In this document: positions 38,652 to 46,840 of the stretch, one piece after another
Layout of the letters: every line of letters starts with the position of its first letter
Position numbering within the stretch: the first letter of the stretch is position 1
Source: Flavobacteriaceae bacterium
GTDB lineage: Bacteria > Bacteroidota > Bacteroidia > Flavobacteriales > Flavobacteriaceae
DNA length: 64,000 bases
Direction of reading: 5' to 3'
Assembly: GCA_014238425.1 (NCBI GenBank)
Contig: JABABD010000031.1
Coordinates: 45,491-109,490, forward strand
Made by a program: the position numbers and the translations under genes
Notes under the pieces: generated by a model
What the model saw: the letters and a program-made list of their open reading frames with translations, nothing else
Told to the model about the DNA's origin: nothing
The model's database searches: none

Positions 38652-38683
38652 TTGTTTTTTTAGCAATTTATTAGTTAATTTAG
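38652..38683 (+). promoter_or_regulatory. possible promoter of the first TonB-like gene
   Basis: TTGT at 38652-38655 and TAATTTAG at 38676-38683, one base off TAnnTTTG, are 20 bases apart. The -7 box ends 21 bases before the ATG at 38705. Confidence 0.45.
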
Positions 38684-38704
38684 CAAAGCACAAAACACAC
38701 AATT

Positions 38705-39424
38705 ATGGAATCTAAAAAAAACACAAAAGCAGATGTAGGTAGAAATAGCTCATTGTATTTCGCTCTTGGTCTAGCCTTAATGTTATTTTTAACAAAAACG
38801 GCTATAGACTGGAAGACTTACGATAAAGATGACTACGCTTATGAAGCAGTTAATATGGATGATGAATTGGATGAAGAAGTGCCGATTACCGAACAAATAC
38901 AAACACCACCGCCACCGCCACCACCTCCAGCTGCTCCTGAAGTAATTGAAGTTGTCGAAGATGAGAAAGAAGTTGAAGAAACTGTAATTGAATCTACTGA
39001 AACTACGCAAGAAGAGGAAATTGCAGAAGTTGAAGAAATAGAAGTGGAAGAAGAAGAAGAAGATATTGAAGTGCCATTTGCAGTTATTGAAAATGTGCCG
39101 ATCTATCCTGGATGCGAAAAAGGAAATAACCAGACAAAGAAAGATTGTATGTCAAAGAAAATCCAAAAATTCGTTCAGAAAAAATTCAATACTGAATTGG
39201 CTGGAGATTTGGGATTAACTGGACGCCAAAAAATAAATGTGGTATTCAAGATAGACAAGAATGGTAATGTTGTAGGTGTGCGTTCTAGAGCGCCACACCC
39301 AAGATTGGAGCAAGAAGCCGCAAGAGTTATCAATTCATTACCTAAAATGAAGCCTGGAAAACAACGAGGTAAAGCGGTGATCGTACCGTATTCTTTGCCG
39401 ATTATATTCCAAGTTCAGGATTAA
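38705..39424 (+). CDS. TonB-like energy transducer (first copy)
   Basis: A 239-residue inner-membrane protein. It has a short cytoplasmic N-terminus, one transmembrane helix (about residues 18-36), a proline run, an acidic Glu/Val-rich periplasmic spacer (about 58-120), and a TonB C-terminal domain (about 125-239). That domain starts VPIYPGCEKGNNQTKKDCM, with two cysteines, and ends LPIIFQVQD. TonB proteins transmit proton-motive force to outer-membrane transporters. No ExbB/ExbD genes are nearby. It is followed by a terminator and a second, related TonB gene. The spacer's Glu richness contrasts with the Lys-rich one of the second copy. Confidence 0.88.
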   Translation: MESKKNTKADVGRNSSLYFALGLALMLFLTKTAIDWKTYDKDDYAYEAVNMDDELDEEVPITEQIQTPPPPPPPPAAPEVIEVVEDEKEVEETVIESTETTQEEEIAEVEEIEVEEEEEDIEVPFAVIENVPIYPGCEKGNNQTKKDCMSKKIQKFVQKKFNTELAGDLGLTGRQKINVVFKIDKNGNVVGVRSRAPHPRLEQEAARVINSLPKMKPGKQRGKAVIVPYSLPIIFQVQD

Positions 39425-39449
39425 GTAGAACATACTTTATATAAGATCA

Positions 39450-39487
39450 AAATCCCGTCACGAATTTCGTTGACGGGATTTCTTTTT
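39450..39487 (+). terminator. intrinsic terminator after the first TonB-like gene
   Basis: AAATCCCGTCA (39450-39460) pairs with TGACGGGATTT (39471-39481) around a ten-base loop, followed by CTTTTT. It separates the two TonB-like genes into independent transcripts. Confidence 0.88.
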
Positions 39488-39538
39488 GGTATGCTTATTG
39501 TGTTTTATTCATAACATTAACATTTAAATTTTAGTATT

Positions 39539-40321
39539 ATGAATTTTTTTACAAAAATTCACGAACTCCTTCGGCAAAAGGAGCAAATCGTGAAAAAACC
39601 AGACAAGCATGATGCCAATTTACAAAAAAACTCGACGCTCTACTTTCAAGTTGGGTTACTTATTGCTTTGATTTGTACAAACGTAATGTTTGAACTGTAT
39701 TTTGAAACAGTACCATTGCCAGAACCGGCAGTTACTGTATTCGATGAAGAACCTTATAATGTTGTACCAGTTATCGAGAAGAAACCGATATTAATTGCAA
39801 TGGCAGAACCGAAACTAGATATTAAACCTAGACGATTGATTGAGTCCCCTATTATTAAGGACAACGATTATGTTGAGAAGCCTGAAAAACCAGTAAGTGT
39901 AAAAACTGTTGAACCAACGAAACTTGTGGCAACAAAGCCTCCTAAAGTGAGTCATACAAAAACCTATAATACCATGAATGTGGAGCAAGTACCAATTTTC
40001 CCAGGTTGTGAAGAGCTGATTAGCAATGTGGAGAGGGTTAAATGCATGTCTGATAAGCTTGCGAAAATTATACAAAGAAAATTTAATGGAGATGCCGCCG
40101 TAGATCATGGGTTAGAAGGTGTGCAACGTATATTTGTTCAATTCACAATCGATAAAACAGGACACGTCACCAATGTTAAAGCTAGAGCTCCCCATCCTAG
40201 TTTAGCAAAAGAAGCTAAACGAGTTATGACGAAAGTACCAAATATGCAACCAGGTAAACAAAGCGAAATCCCTGTTGATGTTGTGTATTCTCTTCCTATT
40301 ATTTTTCAAGTACAAAACTAA
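39539..40321 (+). CDS. TonB-like energy transducer (second copy)
   Basis: A 260-residue paralogue of the preceding gene. The cytoplasmic N-terminus is longer (about 30 residues, basic), one transmembrane helix lies at about 36-55, and a Lys/Pro-rich spacer covers about 60-140. The TonB C-terminal domain begins VPIFPGCEELISNVERVKCM and ends LPIIFQVQN. The two C-terminal domains share the PGC...CM cysteine pair, RAPHP and PGKQ motifs and are clearly homologous, while the spacers are of opposite charge. This suggests the two serve different transporters or sites. It has its own terminator. Confidence 0.87.
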   Translation: MNFFTKIHELLRQKEQIVKKPDKHDANLQKNSTLYFQVGLLIALICTNVMFELYFETVPLPEPAVTVFDEEPYNVVPVIEKKPILIAMAEPKLDIKPRRLIESPIIKDNDYVEKPEKPVSVKTVEPTKLVATKPPKVSHTKTYNTMNVEQVPIFPGCEELISNVERVKCMSDKLAKIIQRKFNGDAAVDHGLEGVQRIFVQFTIDKTGHVTNVKARAPHPSLAKEAKRVMTKVPNMQPGKQSEIPVDVVYSLPIIFQVQN

Positions 40322-40342
40322 TACGAAATTAATCGGCTATAT

Positions 40343-40375
40343 AACCGTTGCTAAGTTATGGCAGCGGTTTTTTTA
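40343..40375 (+). terminator. intrinsic terminator after the second TonB-like gene
   Basis: AACCGTTGC (40343-40351) pairs with GCAGCGGTT (40361-40369, one G-U pair) around a nine-base loop, followed by six T. It also shows that the in-frame upstream start at 40358 for the next gene lies inside a terminator and is not used. Confidence 0.85.
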
Positions 40376-40435
40376 ATTTCCATTCTCAAAAAAATAGTAT
40401 CTTCGAGCAAAACAAATGTTTTTCATACTACTAGC

Positions 40436-42541
40436 ATGAAGAGACTAATCCTACTTATCGCATTTACCACCTGTATAAATGCATTTTCTCAAGACGGCAA
40501 CTACCATATACCACCTGTTTTTACAGAGTGTCAATCGAAAGCCATAAATGAATTAAAAGAATGCTTTAACGTAACACTTTACAAATTTATCAATGAGAAT
40601 TATGAGGTGCCAGATATAGTTGAAAAGGAAAACTATAAAGGTCAAATAGTTGTGTTATTTGAAGTCGATAAGGATGGTAAGTTCAAATTATTATATACTG
40701 ATGCAGTATATGATGAATTAAAAACCGAAGCAAAACGTGTATTTGAGATGTTACCTAAGATTATGCCTGCTAAGTATAATGGTAACAATACGTTTTCGCA
40801 ATACTCCATAGCAATACCGATTCCATTGGAAGAGTATCAAGTTGATGCAGCAACTGATAGCGTAGTTGCGGAAGTTAACCAATTAACTGAAATTGAAAGA
40901 AAGGCAAAGAGAGAGTTTGATAGTTTGAAATCTACTTTGGTACCTTATAAAGATTCTGAATATACAAGCCAATTAAATATTCCTTTTACACATAGCCGTT
41001 ATGCCAAGTTTGACAGACAAATGAATCTTGTAGGAACAAATAGTCATACGGCAGCAAAACCATATGTTTACAGTGATGTTTCTAGATATTATGATTTTAA
41101 AAAAGAGAATCAAGCACTTTTAAAAGGTGAAAATTCTTGGTGGTCAAAAAAATTATTTGATGAACATTTAGTGCAAGTTCAATCAAAAGATTATTGGTTT
41201 ACGCTAGATCCTGTAGTTGATTTTTCGGTTGGGAAGAATACTGATTCTGAACATAAAGGAACTTTTAATAACACAAGAGGGTTATTTATTCAAGGAGGAT
41301 TAGGTAAGAAATTGAACTTTTCCGCTTCTATTTTCGAGAGTCAAGGTAGATTTCCCGATTATTTTAATCAATTTGCAGAGTCTTTAAAACCCTTTGGTCC
41401 AGATCCAGGAATTATACCAGGAAGAGGTATAGCTAAGCGTTTTAAAGATGATGCTTACGATTATCCTGTTGCTGAAGGATACTTGTCTTATGCACCAGCT
41501 GATTTCTTAAGTATTCAATTTGGACATGGTAAGAATTTTATTGGAGATGGATACCGATCGCTACTTTTAAGTGATAATGCAAGTCCACATCCTTATTTGA
41601 AATTAAACACGAAGTTCTGGAAAATAAAATATACGAATACTTGGATGTGGTTAAGAGATGTAAGACCAGAAGTAACAGAGGATGGAGCGTTTTTAACAAA
41701 GTATATAGCCAATCATTATTTAAGTTGGAATGTGTCTAAAAAATTTAACATAGGATTGTTTGAGTCTGTTATGTGGACCAATACTAACGATAGAGGTTTT
41801 GATATTAATTACTTAAATCCGATTATATTTTATAGAGCGATTGAGTTTGCAACTGGTCCAGATGCAGGTAACGCGATCATTGGGTTGTCTTCAAAATATA
41901 AGTGGAATGATAATGTAAACATTTATGGACAATTTATAATAGATGAATTTTCACTTAATGATGTAAAAGCCGGAAATAAGAGTTGGAAGAATAAATTTGG
42001 GTTTCAATTAGGTGCTAAATATTACAACGCATTTGATGTCAAGGACTTAATGCTTCAGTTTGAATACAATCAAGTTCGACCATATACCTATTCTCATAAC
42101 TCCATCGTACTTAATTATGCTCATAATTACCAAAGTATGGCACATCTATGGAATTCTAATTTCAGAGAGGCCGTTTTTATTGGTCGATATCATTATAAGC
42201 GTTGGTTTGCCGATGCGAAAATAGTTGTTGGAGTTAAAGGGTTTGATTTTAATACTACGGAAGATTCTGCAAATTATGGAGGTGATATTTTTGGAGATGA
42301 AAGAGAAAGACCTAGTGATACAGGTATAAAAATTGGACAAGGTCTTAAGACAAATATATTTCACGCTGAATTACAGACAGGATATTTATTAAATCCGAAA
42401 ACCAATTTAAAAGTATTTACCTATATAAGTTATCGAGATTTTAATCCGGAAGCTCAAAGTACCAGTACAATAAGCAATAACACCTTATGGTTTAACGTTG
42501 GTGTTAGAACAGATTTGTTTAACTGGTATTTTGATTTTTAG
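40436..42541 (+). CDS. remB: RemB-like gliding motility protein with N-terminal TonB-type domain
   Basis: A 701-residue exported protein with a signal peptide (LILLIAFTTCINAFS, then QDG). Residues about 20-140 resemble the TonB C-terminal domain of the two upstream proteins, with PPVFTECQS and a second cysteine near KECF. The rest is a large beta-rich domain like the Wzi capsule-assembly porin family (FGHGKNFIGDGYRSLLLSD, SYRDFNPEAQS), ending in an outer-membrane-type strand (FNWYFDF). It resembles flavobacterial RemB, a protein needed for normal gliding and spreading. The start at 40436 is preferred because the upstream frame overlaps a terminator. The RemB name rests on remembered family resemblance. 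Confidence 0.75.
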   Translation: MKRLILLIAFTTCINAFSQDGNYHIPPVFTECQSKAINELKECFNVTLYKFINENYEVPDIVEKENYKGQIVVLFEVDKDGKFKLLYTDAVYDELKTEAKRVFEMLPKIMPAKYNGNNTFSQYSIAIPIPLEEYQVDAATDSVVAEVNQLTEIERKAKREFDSLKSTLVPYKDSEYTSQLNIPFTHSRYAKFDRQMNLVGTNSHTAAKPYVYSDVSRYYDFKKENQALLKGENSWWSKKLFDEHLVQVQSKDYWFTLDPVVDFSVGKNTDSEHKGTFNNTRGLFIQGGLGKKLNFSASIFESQGRFPDYFNQFAESLKPFGPDPGIIPGRGIAKRFKDDAYDYPVAEGYLSYAPADFLSIQFGHGKNFIGDGYRSLLLSDNASPHPYLKLNTKFWKIKYTNTWMWLRDVRPEVTEDGAFLTKYIANHYLSWNVSKKFNIGLFESVMWTNTNDRGFDINYLNPIIFYRAIEFATGPDAGNAIIGLSSKYKWNDNVNIYGQFIIDEFSLNDVKAGNKSWKNKFGFQLGAKYYNAFDVKDLMLQFEYNQVRPYTYSHNSIVLNYAHNYQSMAHLWNSNFREAVFIGRYHYKRWFADAKIVVGVKGFDFNTTEDSANYGGDIFGDERERPSDTGIKIGQGLKTNIFHAELQTGYLLNPKTNLKVFTYISYRDFNPEAQSTSTISNNTLWFNVGVRTDLFNWYFDF

Positions 42542-42543
42542 AT

Positions 42544-42747
42544 ATGACTGATATTTTGTTTTTATTTGCTTCACTTCTTTTTTTTTATTTTGGCAATAAG
42601 GCGTTTAATATGTCCTTAGGTAATAAGAAGGAAACTGACCCACCTACAAATTTTAACGAAGTAGAAAACCCCCAAATAATGATGATAAGCTTTGTTTTGT
42701 TATTGGCAGGAGGTTGGTTATTCTATCTTTTTTTTAAAACAATGTGA
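42544..42747 (+). CDS. small two-helix membrane protein, unknown function
   Basis: A 67-residue protein with two hydrophobic helices (about 3-18 and 44-64) joined by a polar loop containing KKETDPPTNFNEVENP. It starts two bases after the remB stop on the same strand, so it is probably translated from the same message. I do not recognise a family. The convergent metallo-hydrolase gene ends three bases beyond its stop. Confidence 0.65.
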   Translation: MTDILFLFASLLFFYFGNKAFNMSLGNKKETDPPTNFNEVENPQIMMISFVLLLAGGWLFYLFFKTM

Positions 42748-42750
42748 TAA

Positions 42751-43635
42751 TTATTGTTTCAAACTTTTATAAAAAGTCCTTCGAATTTTTTTAGATGTTA
42801 TGAAATTCCAACTATAACCTTGGGCATCATATGTTTTAGTAAGGCTCTTGTTATTAGCAACGTCTTCTTCTGTTTGTCCTTTTTCGATTTCAGCTAATAT
42901 AATTGTTTTTAAACCTTGCATCATGTCAAGAAAAGCAGCGTACTCTTTTTTATTAGAAATGGGGCCATGGCCAGGAATGATTTTGGTATTGTCATCGATT
43001 AGCATAAGTGAACTCTTAACAGCTTCAATATAGCCGTTAACACTTCCTCCTGAACCAAGGTCAATATATGGATACCATCCTTTAAAATAGGTATCACCAG
43101 TATGAAGCACATTGCTTTCTGTAAAATACAATATGGCATCACCATCAGTATGAGCATTATCTGGATGGAAGATTGCAATTTCTTCACCATTAATATGTAA
43201 ACTCATTTTGTCATTAAAAGTAATTACAGGAAGTGCTTCTTTTGGTTTCATAGAACCATCACGACCAGGAGTTTCTTTTAAACGTTTTCGAACATTATCA
43301 TGAGCCATAATAACAGCACCTTCTTTTTGGAAATTAACATTGCCTCCAGTATGATCACCATGCCAATGAGTATTTGCTAAGAACTTAATAGGTTTGTCGC
43401 TTAAGGTGCGAATAGCTGTTATTATTTTTGATGAAAGTGGTGCAAATTGATCGTCAATGATAAACACACCATCTTCACCAACTGAAACACCAATGTTTCC
43501 TCCCTGCCCAACTAACATGTATACATTATCAGAGATTTTATTGATTTTTATTGTGATTTCTTGATTGTTTTGGGCACATGACAAAGAAAATGTCATTATT
43601 AATATCCCAGTAAATAAAGCCTTGAAAAGTGTCAT
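42751..43635 (-). CDS. exported MBL-fold metallo-hydrolase
   Basis: A 294-residue metallo-beta-lactamase-fold enzyme with an N-terminal signal peptide ending near SLSCAQN; Cys21 might be lipidated but the lipobox is not canonical. The zinc motifs are complete: HWHGDHTGG (HxHxDH), HTGDTYF and PGHGP. HTDGD lies between them. It resembles the periplasmic SoxH/quinoprotein-relay type of hydrolase more than a true beta-lactamase, so antibiotic hydrolysis should not be assumed. The substrate is unknown. It is a single minus-strand gene, divergent from cyoE. Confidence 0.85.
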   Translation of the reverse strand: MTLFKALFTGILIMTFSLSCAQNNQEITIKINKISDNVYMLVGQGGNIGVSVGEDGVFIIDDQFAPLSSKIITAIRTLSDKPIKFLANTHWHGDHTGGNVNFQKEGAVIMAHDNVRKRLKETPGRDGSMKPKEALPVITFNDKMSLHINGEEIAIFHPDNAHTDGDAILYFTESNVLHTGDTYFKGWYPYIDLGSGGSVNGYIEAVKSSLMLIDDNTKIIPGHGPISNKKEYAAFLDMMQGLKTIILAEIEKGQTEEDVANNKSLTKTYDAQGYSWNFITSKKIRRTFYKSLKQ

Positions 43636-43721
43636 GATTATTCGTTTTTGTGTTGGACGATTAAAATTACAAAATCTTACAATGAAAATAATAGTTGAAG
43701 AAAATTATCCTTTATAATTCA

Positions 43722-43752
43722 TTGTAGAAATGTGTTTTATGAAGTATCTTTG
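43722..43752 (+). promoter_or_regulatory. promoter of cyoE-coxIII
   Basis: TTGT at 43722-43725 and TATCTTTG at 43745-43752 are separated by 19 bases, matching the Bacteroidota consensus. Transcription should begin about 43758, 28 bases before the TTG start of cyoE. Confidence 0.72.
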
Positions 43753-43785
43753 CAATCGCATTAAAAGCCATAAATATTATCTCTT

Positions 43786-44679
43786 TTGAGCCAAACTAAT
43801 TCGCCACTTACTATAGCTTCGGCAGTATCAAGTTTTAAGGAAATAACGAAGATTCGTTTAGCAGTAAGTGTTGTGTTTTCTTCACTTGCAGGATATCTTT
43901 TAGGTGCAGATGTTGTAGACGTTAAAACGCTTTTGTTGTTGGCAATAGGTGGCTATTGTATGGTAGGAGCATCAAATGCCTACAATCAAATTATTGAAAG
44001 AGATTTAGACGCTTTAATGGATCGTACTAAAAACAGACCAGTGCCATCAGGCAGAATGTCTGTGAATACAGCTTTTGCCATAGCTTCTGTATTGACGATT
44101 CTTGGCTTGGTCATTTTGTATATTATCAACCCTCAAACAGCAATGTTTGGGGCGATTTCAATTTTTTTATATACTAGTGCCTATACACCGTTAAAAACCA
44201 AAACACCTTTATCTGTATTTGTGGGTGCCATACCAGGCGCTATTCCTTTCATGTTAGGTTGGGTGGCTGCAACAGATGATTTTGGGATTGAACCTGGAAC
44301 CTTATTTGCCTTGCAGTTCTTTTGGCAGTTCCCACATTTTTGGGCAATAGGGTGGTTTTTATATGATGACTATAAAAAAGGAGGGTTTTTTATGCTTCCA
44401 ACTGGGAAAAAGGATAAGGCCACTGCTGTTCAAATTATTATGTATACAGTTTGGACGATTATAATTTCTGTAATTCCTGTTTTTGGATTTACAGGTAAAT
44501 TGTACTTAACACCAATAGCTGCTATTATTGTATTTTTATTAGGCTTAGGCATGCTGTATTATGCCATTTTATTATTCAAGAAAATGACAGCTAAAGCAGC
44601 AAGACAATTAATGCTAGCAAGTGTGTCGTATATTACATTAATACAGATTGTTTATGTATTAGATAAGTTTATAAGATAA
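43786..44679 (+). CDS. cyoE: protoheme IX farnesyltransferase (heme O synthase)
   Basis: A 297-residue UbiA-family prenyltransferase that farnesylates heme B to heme O, the first step to heme A for the oxidase. About eight or nine transmembrane helices are seen. The prenyl-diphosphate-binding motifs are NQIIERDLDALMDRT (about residues 66-80), with the family's conserved NRP next, and YDDYKKGGFFMLP (about 194-206). The start is TTG at 43786; no ATG precedes the conserved EITKIRLAVSVVFSS. It is one base before the first subunit III gene, so heme synthesis and oxidase subunits are co-expressed. Confidence 0.95.
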   Translation: MSQTNSPLTIASAVSSFKEITKIRLAVSVVFSSLAGYLLGADVVDVKTLLLLAIGGYCMVGASNAYNQIIERDLDALMDRTKNRPVPSGRMSVNTAFAIASVLTILGLVILYIINPQTAMFGAISIFLYTSAYTPLKTKTPLSVFVGAIPGAIPFMLGWVAATDDFGIEPGTLFALQFFWQFPHFWAIGWFLYDDYKKGGFFMLPTGKKDKATAVQIIMYTVWTIIISVIPVFGFTGKLYLTPIAAIIVFLLGLGMLYYAILLFKKMTAKAARQLMLASVSYITLIQIVYVLDKFIR

Positions 44680-45261
44680 ATGGATTTAACTCAAGGTAGT
44701 TTCGAGGAAAAAAATAAGAGAGCAAAAAAGATGATGCTTTGGTTTGGTATTGCATCACTAATTATGTCTTTTGCAGGTTGGACTAGTGCTTTCGTTGTCA
44801 GTAGGACGCGAAAAGATTGGTTAAAAGGGTATGAATTACCAGATGCGTTTATGTGGAGTGTAATTATCATTCTTTTAAGCAGTGTTACTTTTGTTTTGGC
44901 AAGAAGAGCTTTAAAATCTAACAAGCATCAATTAACGACTATCTACCTTATAACGACTTTGATGCTAGGGATAATTTTCATCGCTTTGCAACTTCAAGGA
45001 TTTGGGCAAATGATGACATCTGGATATAATTTTACTGGCCCGACGAGTAATATTACGATGACATTTATTTTTTTGATTGCCGCTGTGCATATAGCACATG
45101 TTGTTGTTGGTTTAATTTGCCTATTAGTAGTAATCTTCAATCATTTAAAGCAGAAATATAATGCGAATAATATGCTAGGCTTGGAGCTTGCTGCAACATT
45201 TTGGCATTTTGTGGATATACTATGGCTATATCTCTTTATATTTCTATATTTTATGAGTTGA
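44680..45261 (+). CDS. cytochrome c oxidase subunit III (first, compact copy)
   Basis: A 193-residue heme-copper oxidase subunit III with about five transmembrane helices, the reduced form without the two N-terminal helices of mitochondrial CoxIII. Typical segments are HIAHVVVGLICLLVV (about 127-141) and ELAATFWHFVDILWLYLF (about 168-185), with the conserved HFVD(I/L)xW end. It abuts cyoE directly. A second subunit III gene follows after 122 bases, and its own promoter suggests separate control. One of the two is likely to be the partner of the coxBA core. Confidence 0.88.
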   Translation: MDLTQGSFEEKNKRAKKMMLWFGIASLIMSFAGWTSAFVVSRTRKDWLKGYELPDAFMWSVIIILLSSVTFVLARRALKSNKHQLTTIYLITTLMLGIIFIALQLQGFGQMMTSGYNFTGPTSNITMTFIFLIAAVHIAHVVVGLICLLVVIFNHLKQKYNANNMLGLELAATFWHFVDILWLYLFIFLYFMS

Positions 45262-45325
45262 TTTTTACTATAGAGTTCGAGAGAAAAAAAGGTTATTTAG
45301 AACGTTTAAAATTAATCTTACGATG

Positions 45326-45356
45326 TTTCTTTAGATAAATAAAATGATTATTTTTG
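45326..45356 (+). promoter_or_regulatory. possible promoter of the second subunit III gene
   Basis: TATTTTTG at 45349-45356 matches TAnnTTTG, with TTTC (one base off TTTG) 19 bases upstream at 45326-45329. The ATG follows at 45384. Confidence 0.55.
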
Positions 45357-45383
45357 TGCAACTTTAAAAAATAGATTTTTTTT

Positions 45384-46382
45384 ATGGATACTACAGCTGT
45401 TAGTACTGATACAGAAGGAAAGACTTGGGGAGGAGGCAATAAACCTCTAGGAGCAAGTTATGGTAAGTTGATGATGTGGTTTTTCATAGTGTCGGATGCA
45501 TTGACATTTTCAGGATTTTTAGTAGCCTATGGCTTTTCTAGGTTCAAATTTATTGATTCATGGCCAATAGCGGATGAGGTCTTTACTCACGTTCCGTTTT
45601 TTCATGGTAACTACCCAATGATTTACGTGGCTTTCATGACATTCGTTTTGATCATGTCGTCTGTTACTATGGTGCTAGCTGTTGATGCTGGGCATCATAT
45701 GAAGAAGAACAAAGTGATTTGGTATATGTTCTTGACCATTATTGGCGGTGCTATTTTCGTTGGGTCTCAAGCCTGGGAATGGGCAACATTCATTAAGGGA
45801 GATTATAGTGCAGTACAAACCAATGGAGGTAATATTATTCAGTTTGGAGAATATGTAGATGTAGATGGAGAACAAAAGTTCAAGCGTGTTGCTGTAGCAG
45901 ATTTTACAATAGCTTCAGCTTCAGAAAGAATACGCCATGAAAGTGAGAATGGTATTTGGTATTCGGACGAAAAAGCCTTGCCTGAATTTACTGTAGATGA
46001 TGTTGTTAAAGGATTACAAGCCAATAGTAATATTGTAGCTCGAACACAGATAATCAATGCAGAAGGAGAGAAGACAGTGATGTCTCGTGCCGAGAGTATT
46101 GATATGATAAAGAACAATGGAAAGCAGGTAGTCAGTGGTGCTAATCTTGTTATTAATGAATATGGAACCAATTTATTTGCCGATTTCTTTTTCTTTATTA
46201 CAGGATTTCATGGATTTCACGTATTCTCGGGAGTTGTGATTAATATCATTATTTTCTTCAATGTTATTTTAGGCACTTATGAGCGAAGAGGTAGCTATGA
46301 AATGGTGGAGAAAGTTGGATTATATTGGCACTTTGTAGATTTAGTTTGGGTATTTGTATTTACCTTCTTCTATCTTGTATAA
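45384..46382 (+). CDS. cytochrome c oxidase subunit III with large soluble insertion
   Basis: A 332-residue subunit III. Helices at about residues 25-48, 65-95 and 103-128 lead to QAWEWATFIKGDY, then a hydrophilic insertion of about 125 residues (about 133-257) interrupts the fold. It resumes at FADFFFFITGFHGFHVFSG and ends LYWHFVDLVWVFVFTFFYLV. The insertion is acidic and contains a possible small alpha/beta domain; I do not recognise it. Related flavobacteria also have two tandem subunit III genes. It is 20 bases before the subunit IV gene. Confidence 0.88.
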   Translation: MDTTAVSTDTEGKTWGGGNKPLGASYGKLMMWFFIVSDALTFSGFLVAYGFSRFKFIDSWPIADEVFTHVPFFHGNYPMIYVAFMTFVLIMSSVTMVLAVDAGHHMKKNKVIWYMFLTIIGGAIFVGSQAWEWATFIKGDYSAVQTNGGNIIQFGEYVDVDGEQKFKRVAVADFTIASASERIRHESENGIWYSDEKALPEFTVDDVVKGLQANSNIVARTQIINAEGEKTVMSRAESIDMIKNNGKQVVSGANLVINEYGTNLFADFFFFITGFHGFHVFSGVVINIIIFFNVILGTYERRGSYEMVEKVGLYWHFVDLVWVFVFTFFYLV

Positions 46383-46402
46383 TAAGATAATAATAGTTAG
46401 AA

Positions 46403-46783
46403 ATGGCAGAAGCACATAAATTAGAAATATTAAGAGGTTTAATAAAATTCAAATCGAACACATCTAAGATTTGGGGAGTATTAATACTTCTTACGATCAT
46501 TACATTAGTAGAAGTTGTATTAGGTATCTATAAACCTGAAGCTTTGAAAGCAAAGCTTTTAGGAATGAAAGCCTTAAACTGGATTTTCATTATACTTACG
46601 ATTGTTAAAGCATATTATATTACTTGGGATTTTATGCACATGAGAGATGAAACAGCAAGTTTAAGACGTATGGTGGTTTGGACTGCGGTATTCTTGATTT
46701 GTTATTTAGTGTTCATACTTTTACAAGAAGGAGGATACATACAACGGATTTATGAATCTGGATTTATAAAACGAGACTTCTAA
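46403..46783 (+). CDS. cytochrome c oxidase subunit IV family protein
   Basis: A 126-residue small membrane subunit with three helices (about 24-45, 52-70 and 90-108), matching the bacterial CyoD/CtaF-type subunit IV family. HMRDETASLRRMVVW is a typical connection between the second and third helix. It stabilises the oxidase core. It lies 20 bases after the second subunit III gene, and a terminator follows 17 bases after its stop. Confidence 0.88.
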   Translation: MAEAHKLEILRGLIKFKSNTSKIWGVLILLTIITLVEVVLGIYKPEALKAKLLGMKALNWIFIILTIVKAYYITWDFMHMRDETASLRRMVVWTAVFLICYLVFILLQEGGYIQRIYESGFIKRDF

Positions 46784-46800
46784 GGAGTTAAAGTATATAT

Positions 46801-46830
46801 AAAAGGCGGTTTTCAACCCGCCTTTTTTTA
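46801..46830 (+). terminator. intrinsic terminator after subunit IV
   Basis: AAAAGGCGG (46801-46809) pairs with CCGCCTTTT (46818-46826) around an eight-base loop and is followed by T's. It ends only 11 bases before the next ATG, and its T-rich tail overlaps a sequence (TATTTTTG, 46829-46836) that fits a -7 box. Confidence 0.85.
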
Positions 46831-46840
46831 TTTTTGCACT

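Noticed and set aside
40358..40435. An N-terminal extension of the remB-like gene to 40358
   Set aside because: These bases overlap the terminator of the second TonB gene, and the 26 extra residues precede a normal signal peptide starting at 40436.
42751..43635. Reading the MBL-fold protein as a beta-lactamase resistance gene
   Set aside because: It has the general zinc motifs, but its sequence is closer to periplasmic relay-type hydrolases, and the motif alone does not show beta-lactam hydrolysis.
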